Assembly (NCBI RefSeq): GCF_016598535.1
Contig: NZ_CP066779.1
Location: forward strand, 3,529,198-3,593,197
Direction of reading: 5' to 3'
Source of the DNA: Rhodococcus sp. P-2
Lineage (GTDB): Bacteria > Actinomycetota > Actinomycetes > Mycobacteriales > Mycobacteriaceae
Length of the DNA: 64,000 nt
Position numbers and translations under genes: made by a program
Notes under the pieces: generated by a model
The model's database searches: none
What the model was told of the DNA's origin: nothing
Seen by the model: the letters and a program-made list of their open reading frames with translations, nothing else
In this document: in pieces, positions 19,961-28,432 of the stretch
How the letters are laid out: each line of letters begins with the position of its first letter
How positions within the stretch are numbered: the stretch's first letter is position 1

Positions 19961-20454
19961 GGGATACGCAGCGGAGCGCCGTCTACGAGGCAGAGACGTT
20001 GGTGCGCACCATGTTCGATCGCGCCGACGAGCGCGGGCTTCGGAGCGTCGAAGTCATGGGTTCCACCATCACCCTGCCGGTCGAGCGCAAATTCGGTTCC
20101 GTGGAGTCGGTCCAGGCGTACTGCGATCAGCTACTCGGACTGAACTGGGTTCGGGAGACCTGGCCTCGCGCAACCGTTCCGGTGTCCGTACGGTCCCGCG
20201 CCGGTAATGCGGCCGCCCACTATTCGAACGACGTCATCGCCGTTCCAGACGACCGTGACGGCCGGTGGGCACTGCGAGAATTCGTCGTCCTGCACGAACT
20301 CGCGCACCACCTGGGCGACCCAGCCTCCGACGAGGCTTCCCACGGGCCCGAGTTCGTCGACCGCTACACGAGCCTTGTCGGCGAGATCGTCGGGCCCGAG
20401 GCGGCCTTCGTTCTTCGAGCGATGTTCCTTGCCGGCGGTGTCCAGACAAGTTGA
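19957..20454 (+). CDS. putative zinc metallohydrolase (TIGR04338-like)
   Basis: 165 residues with HELAHHLGDPASDEASHGPEF: an HExxH-type zinc site plus a downstream His, as in small minimal metalloproteases. Cytoplasmic, no signal peptide. GTG 19957 overlaps the DUF2786 stop by four bases. The pair recurs in Mycobacteriales; substrate unknown. Confidence 0.8.
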   Translation: MRDTQRSAVYEAETLVRTMFDRADERGLRSVEVMGSTITLPVERKFGSVESVQAYCDQLLGLNWVRETWPRATVPVSVRSRAGNAAAHYSNDVIAVPDDRDGRWALREFVVLHELAHHLGDPASDEASHGPEFVDRYTSLVGEIVGPEAAFVLRAMFLAGGVQTS

Positions 20455-20515
20455 GGGTTATCAGCCCTCGGTGAACCGGGTGGTGCGCGAACCGGTCGGC
20501 TGGAATACTCGGCCT

Positions 20516-20884
20516 ATGGAGGCATCGCGGAGATTAGTCCTGGTCAAGGGTGAGTCGGAACTCCCCGATCCGGCTGTCGCCGTCCGCAAACCCCCACTGA
20601 TTCGCGAAGCCTACGGACGAGTGTTGCGGGAGGTCCGACGCGATCAGGACCGAACTCTCGACGACGTCGCCGCAAAGGTCGGGATGTCGAAGCAGTACCT
20701 CTCCGAGATCGAACGAGGCAAGAAGGAACCGTCGTCGGAAATTCTGCGCGCCATCTGCGAAGCGCTCGGGATGCCGCTCGAGCACCTGCTGTTCCGAGCA
20801 GGCAACAGGATCGTTGCGCTCAACTCCCTCACCTTCGGGCATTCTCCCGCACCGATCTCCGGTCCCGTCCTGATGGCAGCCTGA
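20516..20884 (+). CDS. popR: XRE-family activator of clpP genes (PopR-like)
   Basis: 122 residues with a central helix-turn-helix (LDDVAAKVGMSKQYLSEIERGKKEP, residues about 45-70; LxxVA...SxQYLSEIERG is typical of ClgR/PopR). It ends PVLMAA; in Streptomyces lividans PopR the terminal Ala-Ala is the signal for ClpP degradation (established knowledge). ATG 20516 is chosen; the preceding gene ends 61 bp upstream. Its stop abuts the stop of the convergent clpP gene. A near-perfect PopR site lies before the clpP pair at 22128-22142. ClgR is the alternative name; the clpP paralogue context and C-terminus favour PopR. Confidence 0.75.
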   Translation: MEASRRLVLVKGESELPDPAVAVRKPPLIREAYGRVLREVRRDQDRTLDDVAAKVGMSKQYLSEIERGKKEPSSEILRAICEALGMPLEHLLFRAGNRIVALNSLTFGHSPAPISGPVLMAA

Positions 20885-21472
20885 TCAGTTCCCTTCGATG
20901 AGGGTGTCAGCCAGTCCGTAGGAGATAGCGTCGTCGGCAGTGAAGATCCTGTCGCGATCGGTGTCCTTACGGAGTCGCTCGACGCTCTGACCGGTGTGCT
21001 TACTCAGAATCGCCTCGGTCTGCTCCCGGATTCTCAGGATCTCGGCTGCTTGAAGCGCGAGGTCCGAGATGGTGCCGCTACCTTGCGTCGACGGTTGGTG
21101 CAGCAGCACCCGGGAATGGGCGAGAACATGCCGATGGCCCGGAGTGCCGGCGGCGAGAAGCACTGCAGCAGCCGAAGCCGCTTGACCCATGCAGTACGTC
21201 GAAATCGTCGGTTTCAAGAACTGCATGGTGTCGTAGATCGCGAGCATCGCCGTGGTAGAACCGCCGGGAGAGTTGATGTACAAACCGATTTCGCGATCCG
21301 GGTTGTCGGCCTGCAGATGCAGCATCTGAGCCATCACGACGTTGGCGACGCCGTCGTCGATCTCTGTGCCGAGAAAGACGATGCGTTCGTTGAGCAGCCT
21401 GCTGAAGATGTCGAAAGACCGCTCACCCGTTGGTGTTCGCTCGATGACACTGGGAATCGTGTACTGGGACAT
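20885..21472 (-). CDS. clpP: ATP-dependent Clp protease proteolytic subunit (second of pair)
   Basis: 195 residues, S14 serine peptidase. Catalytic Ser100 in GQAAS, His125 in LLHQP and an Asp in the RKDTDRDR segment are all present, so it should be active. Starts four bases after the stop of its partner, forming a two-gene operon. Such pairs assemble as mixed two-ring tetradecamers with ClpX/ClpC. The PopR-like neighbour suggests this is the conditional ClpP3/ClpP4-type pair rather than the housekeeping ClpP1P2 (inference). Confidence 0.92.
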   Translation of the reverse strand: MSQYTIPSVIERTPTGERSFDIFSRLLNERIVFLGTEIDDGVANVVMAQMLHLQADNPDREIGLYINSPGGSTTAMLAIYDTMQFLKPTISTYCMGQAASAAAVLLAAGTPGHRHVLAHSRVLLHQPSTQGSGTISDLALQAAEILRIREQTEAILSKHTGQSVERLRKDTDRDRIFTADDAISYGLADTLIEGN

Positions 21473-21476
21473 GACG

Positions 21477-22085
21477 TCACAATCCGATCTTGGGGAAGGT
21501 GGCTTGCGGTGCGATCTCGGCGAAGGACGTCACGACGCGGTCGACGATCCCGTACTCGCGCGCCTGTTCGGCGGTGAACCAACGATCCCGATCGCTGTCG
21601 GTCTCGATCTCCTCGACGGTCCGGCCCGTTTCGGTGGCGAGGATTTCCTGCGATTGACGCTTCATCAGCTCGAGGCTCTCGGCCTGGATCGCAATGTCCA
21701 CCGCAGTGCCACCGATACCTGCCGAAGGTTGGTGCATCATGATGCGGCTGTGCGCCAAGCTGATTCGCTTGCCGTGGGTACCGGAGCAGAGAAGCACCTG
21801 GCCCATGCTGGCGGCGAAGCCCATCGCGACCGTCACGACGTCGTTGGGGATGAGCTTCATGGTGTCGTAGATGGCCAGACCGGCAAACACCGATCCGCCG
21901 GGTGAATTGATGTAGAGCACGATGTCGCGCTTGGGGTCGGTGGTGGCGAGTAGTACCAGTTCCGAACACACACGTTCGGCCATGGCGTCGTTGACCTCAC
22001 CGGTGAGCAGAATGGTTCGCTGTCGGAAGAGCCTGTCTGTCAACAGGTCACGGTAGCCGGTATCGGTGGGCGCTTCAGTAGTCAT
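21477..22085 (-). CDS. clpP: ATP-dependent Clp protease proteolytic subunit (first of pair)
   Basis: 202 residues, S14 peptidase with Ser93 in GFAASMG, His118 in RIMMHQP and Asp in [12 protein letters not shown] 22085 ([13 protein letters not shown]) fits the family; the frame continues upstream for 49 Gly/Lys/Arg-rich codons through the C-tract repeat but without a convincing start, so I exclude them. First gene of the clpP pair, with a PopR-type palindrome 43 bp upstream of its start. Confidence 0.92.
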   Translation of the reverse strand: MTTEAPTDTGYRDLLTDRLFRQRTILLTGEVNDAMAERVCSELVLLATTDPKRDIVLYINSPGGSVFAGLAIYDTMKLIPNDVVTVAMGFAASMGQVLLCSGTHGKRISLAHSRIMMHQPSAGIGGTAVDIAIQAESLELMKRQSQEILATETGRTVEEIETDSDRDRWFTAEQAREYGIVDRVVTSFAEIAPQATFPKIGL

Positions 22086-22127
22086 GAATCCATTCCTACC
22101 GGCGCAGCGATGCCGGGGCCCCGCCTG

Positions 22128-22142
22128 TCTGCTGTGGGCAGA
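22128..22142. promoter_or_regulatory. PopR-like binding site upstream of clpP pair
   Basis: TCTGCTGTGGGCAGA has the form TCTGCC-N3-GGCAGA with one mismatch. That palindrome is the PopR target reported for the Streptomyces lividans clpP3-clpP4 operon. It lies 43-57 bp upstream of the clpP start, a position suited to activation. Confidence 0.65.
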
Positions 22143-22165
22143 CCGCCCCTGTTTTGCCCGCCGCC

Positions 22166-22214
22166 TTTGCCTGCCCCCCCCTTTGTGCTTGCCCCCCTTT
22201 TTGCCTGCCCCCCC
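22166..22214. repeat. three degenerate 17-bp units with poly-C tracts
   Basis: Three near-copies of TTTTTGCCTGCCCCCCC in tandem, with C-runs of 8 (22174-22181), 6 (22192-22197) and 7 (22208-22214). The runs differ in length, as expected of slippage-prone tracts. Confidence 0.75.
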
Positions 22215-22277
22215 TTTTTGAGCGAACGGCACGTTCAGTCGATCTAAGGCGCCGAACGTACCGTTCGCTCGAAAAGG
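22213..22277. repeat. 24-bp imperfect inverted repeat (possible operator pair or RNA hairpin)
   Basis: Arms 22213-22236 and 22254-22277 match at 22 of 24 positions around a 17-base spacer. Each arm contains its own palindrome, GAACG-N3-CGTTC (22224-22236 and 22254-22266). Lies between divergent genes, so regulatory use is more likely than termination. Confidence 0.7.
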
Positions 22278-22380
22278 GGTGGGTACGAGAAGCGGGCATA
22301 CCCGTCACCGACCGGTAGCGGTACCGCGCACACCCGGCCATGATGGAGAAGACAACCATTCCTCTCGTCAGGAGCGTGGC

Positions 22381-23175
22381 ATGACTCGTCCGGTACGCAT
22401 CGGTGTTCAACTCCAACCTCAGCACGCACCCGATTACGGGTTGATTCGCGACGCCGTCTTGCGGTCCGAGGACGCCGGGGTGGACATCGTCTTCAACTGG
22501 GACCACTTCTACCCGTTGACCGGCGATCCCGACGGCGCCCACTTCGAATGCTGGACCATGCTCGGCGCCTGGGCCGAGCAGACCGAACGCGTCGAGATCG
22601 GCGCCCTGGTCACCGGCGGCGGTTACCGCAATCCGGATCTGCTGGCCGACATGGCGCGAACCGTCGACCACATCAGCGGCGGACGCCTGATCCTCGGCAT
22701 CGGTGCCGGCTGGTTCGAGAAGGACTACGACCAGTTCGGATACGACTTCGGCACCCCAGGTTCACGGCTGAAACTGCTGGGCGAATACCTCCCCCGCATC
22801 ACGGGCCGCCTGGCCAAGGGCAACCCGCCTCCGACGCGCAATATCCCGGTTCTCATCGGGGGTGGCGGCGAGAAGAAGACCTTGCGACTGGTCGCCGAGT
22901 ACGCCGACGTCTGGCACAGCTTCGGTGACCGCGAGACACACCTGCGCAAGTCGGACATCCTCTCCGACCATTGCGCCGACGTGGGCCGGAACCCGACCGA
23001 AGTGGAGCACTCGGTTCCGTGGCCTGGGCTCGAGAATGCTGCTGACCTGGTCGCCGACGGTGTCTCGCTCTTCACCGTCGGCGTCAGCGGACCTGACTAC
23101 GACCTGACGACGCTCGTCGAGGCCATCGGCTGGCGGGATGACAACACGGCACCGGCATTGAGCGGACTCGCCTGA
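22381..23175 (+). CDS. LLM-class F420-dependent oxidoreductase
   Basis: 264-residue luciferase-like (beta/alpha)8-barrel protein. The start VRIGVQLQPQHAPDYG, ALVTGGGYRNPDLLADMARTVDHISGGR and GIGAGWFEKDY segments are typical of F420-using members of Mycobacteriales. Substrate unknown. ATG 22381 follows AGGAGCG. Divergent from the clpP pair across the repeat-rich region; its 3' end overlaps the convergent CoA-transferase gene by 79 bp. Confidence 0.85.
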   Translation: MTRPVRIGVQLQPQHAPDYGLIRDAVLRSEDAGVDIVFNWDHFYPLTGDPDGAHFECWTMLGAWAEQTERVEIGALVTGGGYRNPDLLADMARTVDHISGGRLILGIGAGWFEKDYDQFGYDFGTPGSRLKLLGEYLPRITGRLAKGNPPPTRNIPVLIGGGGEKKTLRLVAEYADVWHSFGDRETHLRKSDILSDHCADVGRNPTEVEHSVPWPGLENAADLVADGVSLFTVGVSGPDYDLTTLVEAIGWRDDNTAPALSGLA

Positions 23176-24326
23176 GTGGTTCCCAACACCTCGTCGTTGT
23201 CGGCGCCGAGAACGGGCGGCGCCGACGTCAGACGTGGCCTCCGGCCGGAGAAGTTGACCGGAAAGGCCACTTGCTTGAGCGGACCGAGCGCCGGATGGTC
23301 GACGGTTCCGACCATGCCGAGTGCGGCGGTGTGGGGATCGGAGTAGATCTCGTCGAGGTGGCGGATCGGTGAAACCGGGACCGCTCGTTCGGCGAGAAGA
23401 GCGCACCAGTGTTCGACGGTGTCCGACGCGAAGGCGCTGGTGAGTTCCCGTTCCAGACTCTCGCGGTTCTCCACCCGCTCACGGTTGTGGACGAAACGAG
23501 GATCGGTGACCAGTTCGTCTCGACCGATGGCCTCGCACAGCGACGCCCACATCGCGTCGTTGCCGACGGCGATGACGAAGTACCCGTTGCTGGCAGGAAA
23601 TGCTTGGTAGGGGGCAAGATTCGGGTGACCGGAGCCCAGCGCCGTCGGACGCTCACCGGTGGCGAAGTAGCTGGTCGCCCAGTTCACGTGCATGGCGAGT
23701 TGGCACTCGTACAGCGACGTGGTCACGTACTGTCCGCGTCCGGTGCGACCTCGCTCGACCAATGCGGCCAGCACCCCGACCAGTCCGAACAGCGCTGCGC
23801 CCAGATCTCCCAACGCAAACCCGGACTTCATCGGGGCGCCGCCGGGTTCACCGGTGAGCGACATGAGCCCTCCCGCGGCTTGCGCGATCATGTCGTAACC
23901 CGGCTCGTCGCGCAGTGGGCCTTCTTCACCGAACGCCGAGATGTGCAGGGTGATCAGGTGGGGATACCGCTCGCACAGTGCCTGGTAGTCGAAGATCTTC
24001 TGTAATCCGCTGCCCGGCTTGAAGTTCTCCACCACCACATCGGTCTCTTCGAGCATGCGGTGGATGATCTCCTGCCCTTCGGTGGACTTGAGGTCGATCG
24101 TCACCGACTTCTTACCGCGGTTGATCGCGAGGTAGTAGGCAGCATCGACCCCGACGAAGGGAGGTCCCCATGAACGCGTGGGGTCACCGCCCTCGGGGTG
24201 TTCGATCTTGGTGACGTCGGCTCCGAGATCGGCAAGCGACATGGTTGCGTACGGGCCGGCAAGGATCTTCGACAGATCGAGGACGCGGACACCGGCCAGG
24301 GGTGCGGGGCCTGTTGGAGTATTCAC
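23097..24326 (-). CDS. CaiB/BaiF family (class III) CoA-transferase
   Basis: 409 residues. N-terminal LAGVRVLDLSKILAGPYATM and the GYD motif near residue 145, whose Asp is the covalent catalytic residue in formyl-CoA transferase and CaiB. Transfers CoA from an acyl-CoA to a free acid; partner acids unknown. Its ATG overlaps the dehydrogenase stop (ATGA). Last gene of a three-gene operon (MFS carrier, dehydrogenase, CoA-transferase), consistent with uptake, CoA activation and oxidation of an organic acid (inference). Confidence 0.88.
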   Translation of the reverse strand: MNTPTGPAPLAGVRVLDLSKILAGPYATMSLADLGADVTKIEHPEGGDPTRSWGPPFVGVDAAYYLAINRGKKSVTIDLKSTEGQEIIHRMLEETDVVVENFKPGSGLQKIFDYQALCERYPHLITLHISAFGEEGPLRDEPGYDMIAQAAGGLMSLTGEPGGAPMKSGFALGDLGAALFGLVGVLAALVERGRTGRGQYVTTSLYECQLAMHVNWATSYFATGERPTALGSGHPNLAPYQAFPASNGYFVIAVGNDAMWASLCEAIGRDELVTDPRFVHNRERVENRESLERELTSAFASDTVEHWCALLAERAVPVSPIRHLDEIYSDPHTAALGMVGTVDHPALGPLKQVAFPVNFSGRRPRLTSAPPVLGADNDEVLGTTQASPLNAGAVLSSRQPMASTSVVRS

Positions 24327-26038
24327 CGGTGACCTCCTGCTACAGAAAGGAACTCGGCTTCGGCGTCACGTGCATCATTCAGCTCGACGTCGCCGCCGTC
24401 GGTTATCACGTCGAGTTTGCCGAGCGCGGCCGACGGCACCTTCCCGGCTAGACCGGCCAGGTAGGAGTTCGCCACCAGCAGTGACCGGTACCCGCGACCT
24501 TCTCGGATGCCGTGATCCGCAAGGTCGAAGAGCAGGGTCGCCATGACGGTACGAGCCAACTCGTCGGAGTACCTTGCACTCGCAGCCTGCGCGGCATCGT
24601 CAGTTCCCGCGATCAGACGATCTCCTTCATCGACCAGTTCCTCCCAGCGCCGCAACAGAACTCCGGCCCCGGCTTCGCAGTCCGGTCCGACGGCGGACAG
24701 GATGTCCGTCATCGCTCCCGCGACCGTGCGGTGCGAATCGAACTTGCGTAGGCACCGAAGTACGTCCAGCGCAATGACATTGCTCGAGCCCTCCCAGATG
24801 GAGCCGAGGTGAGCGTCCCGCACGAGTCGCGGATCGACCCATTCCTCGATGTACCCGTTTCCGCCGCGCACCTCCATTGCCTCACCGGTGACCACTCGCG
24901 CACGTTTGCACACGAAGTGTTTGGCGATCGGCGTCAGCACCCTGATCAGTGCTCGCGCTTGATCGTCACCGCCGTCTGCAGCCTGAAGACACTGTGCGCT
25001 GTACGCCACCAGCGAGAGCGAAGCCTCGGCATCGAGCGCGAGGGGAAGAAGAGTCGCCCGCATCAGCGGCTGATCGAAGAGCCTCTTACCGAACACGACT
25101 CGGCTCTTCGAATGTTCGACAGCTTCGCGGACCGCTCGGCGCATGAGAGCGCTCGAACGCATCGCGTTGGACAGCCGCGACGTGTTGACCATCTCCGCCA
25201 TCTGCCGGAAACCTCGTTCGAGTTCGCCGACCTGGAGTGCGTGTGCGCGGTCCAGCGTCACCTCGCCACTCGGCATGGAACGTGTACCCAGCTTGTCCTT
25301 GAGCCGATCGATCGCGAGGTTGTTGCGCTCGCCGGAATCCAAAGTCTTGGGCACCATGAACATTCCGACTCCACGCGTCGAACCATCCTGTCCGCCCGGA
25401 AATCTTGCAAGGGTGATGATCACGTCGGCATCGGGGTTGGAGGCGAACCACTTCTTGCCCGTCAGGACCCATCCGTCACCGTCGCGCTCGGCACGCGTTT
25501 CAGTGCAGGCGATATCGGTGCCTGCCTGAATCTCGGTCATGAACATCGCACCCGTCTTCGCATGCTCGGGATCGGTCGACGTCAACGCGTCGATCCAGGG
25601 CGAGAACACGGCCGGATCACCGAACATACGCAGCGTCCGCGCAGCAGCATCTGTCATCGACACCGGGCAGGCCAGCCCGAACTCTGCCTGAACGAAGACG
25701 TACGACGCGAGGTACTTCGCGAGTGGCGGAGGTACGGAGTCCCATCCGTGCAACCCTTTTCGGTGCGACATGGCGGACAGGCCGTACTCGTTGTACGCCG
25801 CCCGGCACAGTTCCAGGTAGGCCGGGTGATAAGAAATCCGGTCGACGCGATCACCAGCCCTGTCGAACTGCTGCAACACCGGTGGATTCTTGTCGGCGAT
25901 GTGGGCAAGCTCGGACAAGCGGCCGGCGGCATCTCGACCCAGTCGGTCGAGCAAGCCGTTCATCGTCTTCCGGTCCGCCCCGGTGGTCCATCTGTCTACT
26001 ACCGCTTTCAGAGCGGGGTCGGTGTGTGCGAAGTTCAT
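24323..26038 (-). CDS. acyl-CoA dehydrogenase, AidB-like
   Basis: 571 residues, longer than ordinary acyl-CoA dehydrogenases (about 380-400) and like E. coli AidB. FAD/acyl-CoA core includes CPVSMTDAA, MTEIQAGTDI, TGKKWFASNPDADV, RLKDKLGTRSMPSGEV and EVRGGNGYIEEW, followed by WEGSSNVIALDVLR and a C-terminal helical extension. Overlaps the CoA-transferase start by four bases and the MFS stop by one (TGATG). Probably oxidises the CoA ester made by the CoA-transferase; a DNA-repair role as for AidB cannot be excluded. Confidence 0.88.
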   Translation of the reverse strand: MNFAHTDPALKAVVDRWTTGADRKTMNGLLDRLGRDAAGRLSELAHIADKNPPVLQQFDRAGDRVDRISYHPAYLELCRAAYNEYGLSAMSHRKGLHGWDSVPPPLAKYLASYVFVQAEFGLACPVSMTDAAARTLRMFGDPAVFSPWIDALTSTDPEHAKTGAMFMTEIQAGTDIACTETRAERDGDGWVLTGKKWFASNPDADVIITLARFPGGQDGSTRGVGMFMVPKTLDSGERNNLAIDRLKDKLGTRSMPSGEVTLDRAHALQVGELERGFRQMAEMVNTSRLSNAMRSSALMRRAVREAVEHSKSRVVFGKRLFDQPLMRATLLPLALDAEASLSLVAYSAQCLQAADGGDDQARALIRVLTPIAKHFVCKRARVVTGEAMEVRGGNGYIEEWVDPRLVRDAHLGSIWEGSSNVIALDVLRCLRKFDSHRTVAGAMTDILSAVGPDCEAGAGVLLRRWEELVDEGDRLIAGTDDAAQAASARYSDELARTVMATLLFDLADHGIREGRGYRSLLVANSYLAGLAGKVPSAALGKLDVITDGGDVELNDARDAEAEFLSVAGGHR

Positions 26039-27408
26039 CAGTGGTCAACGCCTTTCAGGGTGGAAACATCGGTCACGTTCGAAGAGCTCGTCGACTCCGA
26101 CCCTTGCGCGTGCAGCGCACTCCTGCGCAACAAAGCAGTCATACAGACGAGGGAGAGAACGACATACACGAGCCCGAGAGCTACTACCGGCCAGATCGAG
26201 TTGGTGCGTGTCAGCAGATACTGGCTGACCATCGGAGCCGTTCCGGCAAAAACGGCGGTCGAGAGTTGGTACGACAGAGAGATGCCCGTGTACCGAACGT
26301 TGGTGGGGAATACCTGCGCCAGAATGCCGGCCAAGGCGGCGTAATACATTGCATGAGGGGCCGTTGCGAGCACCATACCCAGAATCGCCAGGGGCACGGA
26401 GCCCGTCTGAACCAGCACGAACATCAGTGGCAGGAGCACGATCTCCGGCAGCAGCATCCAACGGACCGCTTTCGACGGATCGATCCGCGTGGCCAGCACA
26501 GCGCCGAAAGGCTGTACGAGCGCCTGGGCTACCAGTGCCACGGTGATGACAAGAAGAAAGTCGCTGCGCTCGAAGCCGAGATCCGTTGTCGCCCATGAGA
26601 GCGCAAAGGTGGTCTTGACGTACGTGATGGCAACACCGGCAACCACAGCGCCGACGCCGAGAGCAAGTTCGACGGGATGCGAACGCAACACTTCAACCAG
26701 TGGCATCCGTGTACGTTCCTGTGCCGCAACAGCCTTCTTCATTTCGGGTGTCTCGGAGATGTGCAGCCTGATGTAGAGAGCGACGATCACCAACGCTGCG
26801 GATCCGAGGAACGGCAGACGCCAACCCCACGACTCGAACACCGAATCCGACATCAAGGTCAGGCCGAGGAACGCGAGTGTCGCGAGCAGATTTCCGACCG
26901 GCGAACCCTGCTGCGCAAACGCCCCGTAGAGCACCTTCTTCTTCGGGGGAGCGAACTCGGTGGCGATCAATACGGCGCCACCCCATTCGCCGCCCATGGC
27001 AATGCCCTGGAGAACACGAAGTGCCACAAGCAGTATCGGCGCCCAGATCCCGATCTGTGCGTACGTAGGGAGGAGGCCGACACCGACCGTTCCCAACCCC
27101 ATCAGAGCGAGAGTGATGATCACGGCGTTCTTGCGGCCGAATTTGTCTCCGAAGTGCCCGAACACCACTCCGCCGACCGGCCGGGCCACGAATCCCACGG
27201 CAAAGGTCGCGAAGGCTGCGAGTGTTCCCACCGCCGGCGACGCATCTGGGAAGAACAGCGGGCCGAGGACCAACGCTGATGCGGTTCCGTAGATGTAGAA
27301 GTCGAACCATTCGATGGTCGTTCCGACAAACGCCGTGATTCCGGCCTTGCGCGCCTGTTTGGTGCTGTATTCGGGTGGACTGGTGTCTTGACCTGGGTGT
27401 TGATCCAC
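26038..27408 (-). CDS. MFS transporter, metabolite:H+ symporter (MHS) family
   Basis: 456 residues, about 12 membrane helices. The MHS motif GGVVFGHFGDKFGRKNAVIITL (between helices 2 and 3, 22 residues, given here in parts: GGVVFGHFGDKF and GRKNAV) is present and the N-terminus has the typical FVGTTIEWFDFYIYGT. This family imports organic acids or osmolytes with protons. First gene of the operon, divergent from the LysR gene, so the imported acid is probably the operon's substrate and perhaps the LysR inducer. Confidence 0.88.
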   Translation of the reverse strand: MDQHPGQDTSPPEYSTKQARKAGITAFVGTTIEWFDFYIYGTASALVLGPLFFPDASPAVGTLAAFATFAVGFVARPVGGVVFGHFGDKFGRKNAVIITLALMGLGTVGVGLLPTYAQIGIWAPILLVALRVLQGIAMGGEWGGAVLIATEFAPPKKKVLYGAFAQQGSPVGNLLATLAFLGLTLMSDSVFESWGWRLPFLGSAALVIVALYIRLHISETPEMKKAVAAQERTRMPLVEVLRSHPVELALGVGAVVAGVAITYVKTTFALSWATTDLGFERSDFLLVITVALVAQALVQPFGAVLATRIDPSKAVRWMLLPEIVLLPLMFVLVQTGSVPLAILGMVLATAPHAMYYAALAGILAQVFPTNVRYTGISLSYQLSTAVFAGTAPMVSQYLLTRTNSIWPVVALGLVYVVLSLVCMTALLRRSALHAQGSESTSSSNVTDVSTLKGVDH

Positions 27409-27553
27409 GGTTCTCCCTGATTCTCGCGTCGGGCATCACCAAGGGATGCAATGTGAGGCGTGAATCACTATCGTCCGAAATCCATGTAGAGTCCAAGACT
27501 TAGTTCGACTCATTTATGTAGGAGAACCACATAATGAAACGGGGAGGAGCGAC

Positions 27554-28432
27554 ATGGAACTGCGTCAGCTGCGCGCGTTTCTCGCAGTCGCCGACGAACT
27601 TCATTTCGGCCGGGCCGCCGAGCGACTCCACATCGGGCAATCCCCGCTCAGCCAAACCATTCGGGCGCTCGAGCGCGAACTCGGCACCGACCTGTTCGTC
27701 CGGACTACCAGGTCAGTGCAGTTGACCGCCGCCGGTGAAGCCTTGGTCACGCCTGCACGGATCATCGAAGCGCAGATTGCCCTCGTCAGAGATATCGCAT
27801 CAGCTGCCTCGACCGGGGAAACAGGTCGTGTCACGGTGGGTTTCGGCGGAACCGGCGGCTACACGGTGCTGTCGGCTCTCACACGGTCCTTGGCCGACTC
27901 CCATCCGGGAATCGAACTGGAACTACGGCCGCAGATGTACTCGGGTGAGGTGCTCGACGCTCTCCGACGCGGAACACTCGACATGGGCATAGTCGGCCTG
28001 CCCATTCCGCGCGGATTCGAGACTCACACGGTGCGCGAGGAAACCTTGATGGTCGCAGTTCCCGCCAGGCATCACCTCAGTACCCACGACTCGGTGTCAC
28101 CGGAAGACCTGGCAACCGAACGATTCGTGATGTATCCCGCCGAGCACGGCTCGGTGGTGCGCGATGCGACGTTGTCCGTTTGCGCCACAGCAGGTTTCAC
28201 GCCCACCGTCGCGCACGAAGCCCCCGATCCGTACAGCCTGTTGGCCATGGTCGGAGCGGGGGTCGGGATCGCCGTCGTCGTGGAGTCGACGGCGCATCTG
28301 TCCATGGACGGGGTCGTGTACCTGCCGATCGCCGGGGCCACGCCCACGCTGAAAATCGCGATGGCATGGCGACCGAACAATCCGACGCCCGCAGTACACA
28401 CCGTCACCAGGGTGCTGAAGGAGCAGCCTTAG
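27554..28432 (+). CDS. LysR-family transcriptional regulator
   Basis: 292 residues: N-terminal winged helix (MELRQLRAFLAVADELHFGRAAERLHIGQSPLSQTIRALE, residues 1-40, seen as ELRQLRAFLAV and SPLSQTIR) and a C-terminal inducer-binding domain. ATG 27554 follows AGGAGCG. Divergently placed before the MFS operon, the classic position for control of its neighbour. The 145-bp gap holds GAGTC-N13-GACTC at 27491-27513, a possible LysR-type site. The stop overlaps the convergent dehydrogenase stop. Confidence 0.9.
   Translation: MELRQLRAFLAVADELHFGRAAERLHIGQSPLSQTIRALERELGTDLFVRTTRSVQLTAAGEALVTPARIIEAQIALVRDIASAASTGETGRVTVGFGGTGGYTVLSALTRSLADSHPGIELELRPQMYSGEVLDALRRGTLDMGIVGLPIPRGFETHTVREETLMVAVPARHHLSTHDSVSPEDLATERFVMYPAEHGSVVRDATLSVCATAGFTPTVAHEAPDPYSLLAMVGAGVGIAVVVESTAHLSMDGVVYLPIAGATPTLKIAMAWRPNNPTPAVHTVTRVLKEQP

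Larger units (their letters stand above)
22086..22380. other. divergent promoter region of clpP pair and oxidoreductase
   Basis: About 295 bases without a gene. It holds, from left to right, a PopR-like palindrome (22128-22142), three degenerate 17-bp units with C-tracts (22166-22214) and a 24-bp imperfect inverted repeat (22213-22277), all described separately. Confidence 0.8.

Noticed and set aside
22086..22232. A 49-residue Lys/Gly-rich N-terminal extension of the first ClpP
   Set aside because: It would be encoded by the C-tract repeat and the PopR-like site, and ClpP proteins start near [11 protein letters not shown] 22085 fits better.
27534..27725. A 63-codon frame with its own AGGAG just upstream of the LysR start
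   Set aside because: It overlaps the LysR gene in another frame and has no features; the LysR start at 27554 has a good ribosome site.
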